From: Liolophura sinensis
Taxonomy: Eukaryota; Mollusca; Polyplacophora; Chitonida; Chitonidae
Direction of reading: 5' to 3'
DNA: 64,000 nucleotides
Assembly: GCF_032854445.1 (NCBI RefSeq)
Contig: NC_088301.1
Location: 48,913,116-48,977,115 of the forward strand
Shown: one piece after another, positions 58,801-64,000 of the stretch
Layout of the letters: every line of letters begins with the position of its first letter
Position numbering within the stretch: position 1 is the stretch's first letter
The notes under the pieces: model-generated
Database searches by the model: none
The model's input: only the letters and a program-made list of their open reading frames with translations
What the model was told of the DNA's origin: nothing
Made by a program: the position numbers and the translations under genes

Positions 58801-61800
58801 TCGTGTGATTTCCCGAGGGCTCTGCCCGGTTTCCTCCCACCATAAGGATGGCCACTGTCGAATAACTGAAATATTCTTGAGTACGGCATGAAACACCAAT
58901 TAAGTAAATAAATAAATAAAATACATAGACTTGCATGTATGAGGAATCTGTTGTGGCTGCTTGGCTAAGATGCTTTCCTTTCAAATGTAGAGCACCAATG
59001 TACAGGTATGTTACATGTGGTGAAGTTCACATGTAACTTGGTTAAGGTCAGTGATTTTCTCTGAGCATTCTGGTTTCCTCAATCCATCACGAAAGTGAAA
59101 ATAATGTAAAGGCTGTATACATGTATATGGGAAAAAGTTGAATAATTAAGTTACAACTATTGGTGCCCACATTGCAATAGTGTACAGTTGTACTTTGGAC
59201 AGGTGTCAGGAAATGATGTGGTGTTGTAACGACCATTCATTGCTGACTTACATGTACGTGTATCATGACACTGAGGTTATCCAGGATCTGGTCAACATAA
59301 TGTATGGTTTGTTTCTTCCTTCTGTTCCCAGGGTCAGTTGGAATGTGACAGCGAGACAGCATTTGAACTGGCTGCTCACGCATTACAAGCTACACATGGT
59401 GATTTCATCAGGTAAGATACAGATTATTGTTTGATTGTCTTTCTTGTTGGTTTCATGTTAGAATGTTTACAGAGCTCTCTTTGGTTGTTTTGTCCGATCT
59501 TTAGAGTACGTTGTAAAAAAAAAAAAACAGATATGTTAGAGATATTAGTTTTGTGTTTATTGTTATAACAAAGTGACTACAAACTTTCCCATGAAGTTAC
59601 AGTATTTGCTTCTTGTACTTAAACTGTTAAAGCTACTCCAGTGCCAAGACCTGTATATCTTAAAAGAAGGAATTGAGGTAGTCCGAATTGCTTACCTAAA
59701 TTATAAAAAAAAAATTTGCAAAAGTTTTCTGTCGTTTCCAATTTTTTGTTTCTGCCTGTTGTGACATCATGCAGAAACACTTGACATCACCAATCGCTGA
59801 CGTATAGCCACAAATGGTGGTGTACTTTCAAGCGCAAATGACGTTATTCCAGAATAACTGCGTAACTTGACTTCATATCTGCCTGATTCATCGTCACATT
59901 AGGAAAATTTTATGAAAACTGCCTAGGATTAAGTTTTTGAGGCATCTTCATTTATAGATGTTAAACACTGTTATTCGTTTTAAATCTTTTTGAACCACTC
60001 TTTTTATTAGTTCTGTTCCATAAAGTATCCTTCATATTGTTTTAATCTTTTTGCCTGGTTTCTATTGGAGCGGAAGTAGCACTTTGAATTAAAGCTACAT
60101 TTTTCAAAGCCTAAAAACGTAAATTTAACACGAAATATTTGCTGAGAATTAGGCCTAGAAACATCTTTTACTTTGATACTGTAACAACAAAGCGTCACAA
60201 ATGTTAATAATATAAATATTTAAATTTTGAAAGCAACTGAATCATTGTAAAATCATATTGTCTTCTCACACTACAATTTGTGTGTTCTGCAGCTTAGTAA
60301 TGCTATGTTGGTAGTACATGTGCACACTGATGAGTATTGTCAGCTGAACTGTCTCTCGTGAATACCTAACTCTATGCCTAAGGAAGTTTCTGTTAATGAA
60401 TATTTCATTAGATATTTTGTCAATAATTCTGCAAGTTTTACACCATGTACCATGTGAAACACTTTCCTTTGACTCTATCCAGCTTCTGCTTTGCAGCGCT
60501 ATTTGTCACTGTTGTTTATTGGCTGTCAATGATCTTTAGTATTAGGCATGTGCAGGCCAGTTACATGCATATTCTTAACAGTATATTTTTTCTCTGTGGA
60601 CTCTTCATACAGAACTGGGGCCTCCGTAGCTCAGTCAGTTAGCGCGCTAGTGCAGCATAATGACCCAGGAGCCTCTCACCAATGCGGTCACTGGGAGTTC
60701 AAGTCCAGCTCATGCTGGCTTCCTCTCTGGCCGTAAGTGGGAAGGTCTGCCAGCAACCTGCGGATGGTCGTGGGTTTCCCCCGGGCTGTGCACGGTTTCC
60801 ACCCACCATAATGCTGGCCGCCGTGGTATAAGTGAAATACTTGATTCAGTTGTTTAGTTTGTGATATTTCGAGTGTTGAGTAACAATTATTGCATCTCTA
60901 TACTAACATGAAAGGGTAAATTCGACATCTCCTAGATTGTACGAAAATCTCTGATAAATATATGGAACAGCTTGAATGGAATGAGTAGCAAAATATGGGT
61001 GCTTGGCCTCCATTCACAACCAAGTGTGTAGGTTAAAATCTGATTTTTGAGGGGAGGGTGGATTTTTTGGGGGTAGAATGTTTGTTCAAAAAAATTTTGT
61101 TGATATTTTTGGCTGCATCATGCCTCTTGGGATGGGCCTCTGGTGTTGGGTATGATGTTAAGTGCTCTGACTATGCTGTCAGAGAAAACAGTATCCTCTA
61201 TGTTGTTGCATGAATGGTTAGGAGATAAGCCAGTGCCTGATTACCTAGCAGATGTCTATTAGTCAGTGTATAGGAAAGACAGTTAGTCAGCTGCACCCTG
61301 CAGATAACATGTCAGACACAGGCTCTGAACATGCTGCCATCTCTCTTTGAGGAAATAAAAATATAAAAAAAAATCTTCATACTGGTACTTCGTAGTTTTC
61401 ATGAGAAATGAATCTGTATCACAGAATGATGTCAGTCATGAATATTAGTGTCCAATTCATAATACGTTTTAGGGAGAGTTTTCATAAGTCAGCCTAAATG
61501 GTTTCATGTATTTGTATGTAATGTACTCTGCTGTTGACATGGGATGTCATAAAATATGCCAAACTATTAATTATTTCACTTTGACTAACCTGGTAAAGTA
61601 TAGCTTCTCTTTGCTCTTCTCACTTTTCCCTGCCCACAAATCTAAAGCCACTACCTTGTAACATGTGTAATTGAATCATATAAATAGGTAATTCAGTTCG
61701 CATGTACATGTATATCTGACTAGTCACTAGTGTAACAGATTTAATGCACATTATAATCACTGGGGGAAGTGAAAACCATTTCCTTGAAAAGTGACCTGTT

Positions 61801-61972
61801 ACATTATGGATGGATGTAAACTACATGTACAGATTACATTGTAATATTCTTTGAGTGGTAAATTTTTGTTTTTTTCTTCTGTTACAAGTGATACTAAAAC
61901 AAAAGCTGACCTCAAGAAGTTACCTGTGTTGCCTACAAGTGCATTAAAGGAGCATCCATCTCTGGAGTATTG
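49760..61972 (+). CDS. FRMD4: FRMD4A/FRMD4B-type FERM-domain protein, 5' part, continues past the window
   Basis: Six coding exons are seen: 49760-49831, 50337-50431, 52217-52309, 54038-54122, 59332-59411 and 61889-61972, all GT-AG and phase-consistent. They give 169 residues. The sequence tracks human FRMD4A closely: MSEGRK, LVQPKLLAKELLDLVASHF, KEKEYFGLAF, YNWLDLDKRVLEHEFP, RFYVESI, STIEAFYLNARHLVYK, DLKKLPVLPTSALKEHPSL. This covers FERM lobe F1 and the start of F2. Vertebrate FRMD4 proteins link cytohesin/Arf6 and Par3 at epithelial junctions. The rest of FERM and the C-terminus lie beyond the right edge. FRMD4A and FRMD4B are vertebrate duplicates, so a single FRMD4 name is used. Confidence 0.93.
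50337..50431 (+). CDS. FRMD4: FRMD4 coding exon 2
   Basis: The acceptor is TCATCTTCAG and the donor is GACAC|GTGAGT (GT at 50432), leaving in phase 2. It encodes PKLLAKELLDLVASHF and KEKEYFGLAF, almost identical to vertebrate FRMD4 FERM lobe F1. Confidence 0.96.
52217..52309 (+). CDS. FRMD4: FRMD4 coding exon 3
   Basis: The acceptor is TTTTGGCAG and the donor is GTCAG|GTAAGA (GT at 52310), phase 2 in and out. It encodes GHYNWLDLDKRVLEHEFP and LTLYFAV, matching the end of lobe F1. Confidence 0.95.
53652..53975 (+). mobile_element. SINE-like repeat, family C (tRNA-like head)
   Basis: It starts GTGACTGTGGTCTAGTGGTG, a box-A-like sequence, with box-B-like AGGTTCAAGACC, then TGCCTCCGACCTTGGCGATG. 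It ends in a tail CTGTTGTACAAGTGAAAAAT, related to families A and B. Confidence 0.6.
54038..54122 (+). CDS. FRMD4: FRMD4 coding exon 4
   Basis: The acceptor is ACATTTTCAG and the donor is TACAAG|GTGAGT (GT at 54123), leaving in phase 0. It encodes FYVESINQLRDSSTIEAFYL then NARHLVYK, the F1-F2 junction of FRMD4 proteins. Confidence 0.95.
57363..57425 (+). mobile_element. SINE family A tail only
   Basis: CTGCCGTCGTATAAGTGAAA, then TATTCATGAGTATGGC and AAATAAATAAA. Only the last 60 or so bases of the family remain. Confidence 0.65.
57540..57835 (+). mobile_element. SINE-like repeat, family B, second copy
   Basis: AGTCAATCCTGGGTCAGGTC, GCTTGGCGTTGAGCATTGAG, then the tail CATATGACTGGAAAATTGTT and ACGATGTTAAACCC. 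It has the same segment order as the copy at 8038. Confidence 0.65.
58795..58921 (+). mobile_element. SINE family A, 3' half
   Basis: It begins within the body (CAGTCGTGTGATTTCC), continues GGTTTCCTCCCACCATAAGG, and ends with the ACTGAAATATTCTTGAGTAC tail and an (AAAT)n run. Confidence 0.75.
59332..59411 (+). CDS. FRMD4: FRMD4 coding exon 5
   Basis: The acceptor is CTGTTCCCAG and the donor is ATCAG|GTAAGA (GT at 59412), leaving in phase 2. It encodes DSETAFELAAHALQATHGDF. Human FRMD4A has DSEVVFELASYILQEAKGDF at the same place (lobe F2). Confidence 0.93.
59625..60180 (+). repeat. Dispersed repeat D, copy 2
   Basis: AAGCTACTCCAGTGCCAAGAC, TCTTAAAAGAAGG, CACCAATCGCTGACGTATAG and ATCTGCCTGATTC occur in the same order as in copy 1. 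It lies in FRMD4 intron 5. Confidence 0.6.
60617..60843 (+). mobile_element. SINE family A copy, best-preserved tRNA head
   Basis: It starts GGGGCCTCCGTAGCTCAG, very like a tRNA 5' end, with box B GGGAGTTCAAGTCC. The body (CTCATGCTGGCTTCCTCTC) and tail match the copy at 17780. The tail is cut short after GTGAAATACTTGA, so the 3' end is truncated or diverged. Confidence 0.85.
61889..61972 (+). CDS. FRMD4: FRMD4 coding exon 6
   Basis: The acceptor is CTGTTACAAG and the donor is TATTG|GTAAGT (GT at 61973), leaving in phase 2. It encodes ADLKKLPVLPTSALKEHPSL, matching the LKKLPALPTQALKEHPSL block of vertebrate FRMD4. The next exon (EDRVIEHY in vertebrates) is not found before the window ends. 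Confidence 0.94.
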
Positions 61973-64000
61973 GTAAGTGACCATGTTATGTCAAGCTGGT
62001 GGCAGAATGTGCTGTGAATCATTGCATACATGTATTCCACTTGTGTTGGTTATATATATATCAACTGGGTTTAATTCACACGTTCCAGATACTCTTCGTT
62101 ACATTTCTGCTATATCTTTGATACACGACATGCATGCACTGCAGGGCCCGCTCCATACAAGAAAATAAAGTGTGCTAGTTAAGTAAATCAATTATATTAA
62201 ATATTGATCATTCAGTAAGTGTAAAGAGTAGAACTGTTGTTTAGTTCCACAGTGCAATGCGTTGTGGAAAGCTGTCATGTAAATGTACAAGTTGGCATGT
62301 AAGTACTGTGTGTGACTGTTGCCATGTGGTTTTTATTTGGAATGTGGCTAATAGGCTTTGGATTAGGGTAATATTGCTGAGGTAGTGTGTGGATTGATGA
62401 TAAAGGTCACAAGTGGGGTCATCCACTATCCTACCCCAGGGGTAATCAGGTGATGTATCAGCGGGTGTGAAGCCTCATGGCTCTCCACTCATCATATCAA
62501 AGTAATGTTCTGCTTCATCCTTGTAAAAGGGTGGGTTCTAGGTTACTTTTTTCTTTCCTGCCAAAAATAGCAAGTACATAACTTGACATGAATCCAGGTT
62601 TCAATATTTTCTTATCCCGATAACCTGTGTAGTGAAATGCCATACTGACAGTCAAACCGATAGATTAAATGTTATCAAACCAAATTTTTGTCATTGCAAT
62701 GACAGGGATTAAAAAAAAAAGAGTTTCCATTGTAGGAAGCATAATCTGAAAACTGTACCTAAAACAGCTCTGTATTTTTCTTGAAGAATTAAGTGCATTT
62801 TAAAGGTTGAATTATAAGGGAGACTTACATGTTAATTGTTGGACATCATTGACATCACCTTTTTAATTTACCATTTGGATATAATGACATTTGTTGTGTA
62901 GTGTAAGCATTTGTAATTTAATGTGCACTGATGCATGTAAATTCATGTAGATTTCATTTGATGTCAAAATGATGTCATCCTATTAATGATGTTATGGTTG
63001 AAGTACACATGTTACATGTACATTAAAGATTTCAGGTAATATAGAAAATAAATTTTATTATTCCCTGTCTTGGGGTACAGCACTTAAAAATAGCCCATGT
63101 TGATTGTAACCTTAAAAGCTTGAAATTCTCCAATGGCCATAGGTATAACCTAATTTTGTGGAAAAGAACTGGTGTTGGAATGTGTGTGGAGAATATGTAC
63201 ATGTATGTACGGTAAAGGAATGTTGGGCCTTGTGGTCAGTGACCATGGGAAGCCTGGGTATATACATGCTATTATGCTGTCTCTCTCAGATCAAAAGGGA
63301 CCACCTATAAATATCAGATAGTAGGTGTTGGTGCCATTTAAAGGACTACACCCTACATCATGTGTTGAGTATAGTACCTATGTAACAAGATGTATGGTTG
63401 TAACTTGGAATAAACATGATATTTAGAAGCAAAATTTGGGAAACAGGTATGCTTCAATTTTGATATTAATGTTAACAAGTTCAGGTTGTTTACATGTTAT
63501 AGTCTCAAACAGAGTGTGAGTGGGGGGGGGGGGAATAATAATAAAAATATGTGCAGAATGATTTCTTTAACATTTGTATGTTCCTCTTTTGTATTGTCAT
63601 ATCTGATGGTTGAACAATACATTATCCCTGTATTAAGTGAACATCCGTGTTTTGAATTTTGTATATATTTAACGCATCATATTCTGTCATAGCATAGCCT
63701 GTCATAATTGTCTCCCCTTATCCTAAATAAAAGCAATTAAGCAAGGCTGAAGTTATATGTATTATATATATATTATATATATAACCTGAAATTAATATAT
63801 CCTAATGCCAGATATTTCAAATGGACTGGTATTAAGTACTGAAAAAAGGATCCCTTGGTTGGGTTAAGTTTATTTTCCTTTCACCTGTCAGATGAAAATA
63901 TAATGGAGTAAAGACAAATTTCCAGCATAAAGGGAGGAATTGAAATCAACATAAACGGAAGATTTAAGGTATTAAATATATTACACTAAGAAAAAGGGTA
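61973..64000 (+). other. FRMD4 intron 6, partial
   Basis: It begins GTAAGT and has no acceptor with recognisable FERM coding sequence before the window ends. A G-run (about 63521-63533) and (AT)-rich simple repeats near 63757-63782 are present. Confidence 0.5.

Larger units (their letters stand above)
54123..59331 (+). other. FRMD4 intron 4
   Basis: A GTGAGT...CCCAG intron of 5.2 kb. It carries SINE tails at 57363-57425 and 58795-58921 and a second-family SINE at 57540-57835. No exon is seen. Confidence 0.55.

Noticed and set aside
60548-60857. Short open frames around a tRNA-like sequence at 60617
   Set aside because: The tRNA resemblance is the head of a SINE. No acceptor-stem pairing to a 3' CCA end, so not a tRNA gene.

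Overview
This is metazoan nuclear DNA. It is AT-rich, with small exons separated by long GT-AG introns, abundant tRNA-headed SINEs and miniature inverted-repeat transposons, and very frequent ACATGTA words. The SINE tails and overall texture suggest a lophotrochozoan, most likely a mollusc. That assignment rests on recognition of repeat style, not on a search.

Three spliced protein genes can be supported. (1) A plus-strand RASSF1/RASSF5-type gene (12127-26800) has one very large 5' coding exon (863 codons, low complexity, with tandem SRSQSYDFS-type repeats) and seven downstream exons. Those encode the end of a C1 zinc finger, a Ras-association domain and a C-terminal SARAH domain. Two of the exons each lack one base relative to the expected reading frame. 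(2) A minus-strand TUSC2 (FUS1) gene (39470 down to 32618) is complete in three exons, about 117 residues, with an N-myristoylation signal. (3) A plus-strand FRMD4A/FRMD4B-type FERM gene has a probable non-coding first exon ending at 40229, coding starting at 49760, and six coding exons in the window. It runs off the right edge.

Layout: 1-12.1 kb has no convincing gene, only dispersed repeats. 12.1-26.8 kb is RASSF, with a nested DNA-transposon insertion in its last intron. 26.8-32.6 kb is the convergent RASSF/TUSC2 3' interval. 32.6-39.5 kb is TUSC2, with two inverted-repeat elements and SINEs in its introns. 39.5-40.4 kb is a CpG-richer head-to-head promoter between TUSC2 and FRMD4, with good matches to CTCF and ETS motifs. 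40.4-64 kb is FRMD4, mostly introns filled with SINEs and simple repeats.

The RASSF-TUSC2 neighbourhood recalls human 3p21.3, where RASSF1 and TUSC2 are adjacent. From family knowledge, RASSF SARAH domains bind MST/Hippo kinases, TUSC2 is a small myristoylated protein linked to mitochondria and growth control, and FRMD4 proteins are polarity/Arf6 scaffolds. The most interesting signals are the giant repeat-bearing N-terminal exon, two DSGxxS phosphodegron-like motifs, a compacted C1 finger, and a probable uORF overlapping the FRMD4 start codon.
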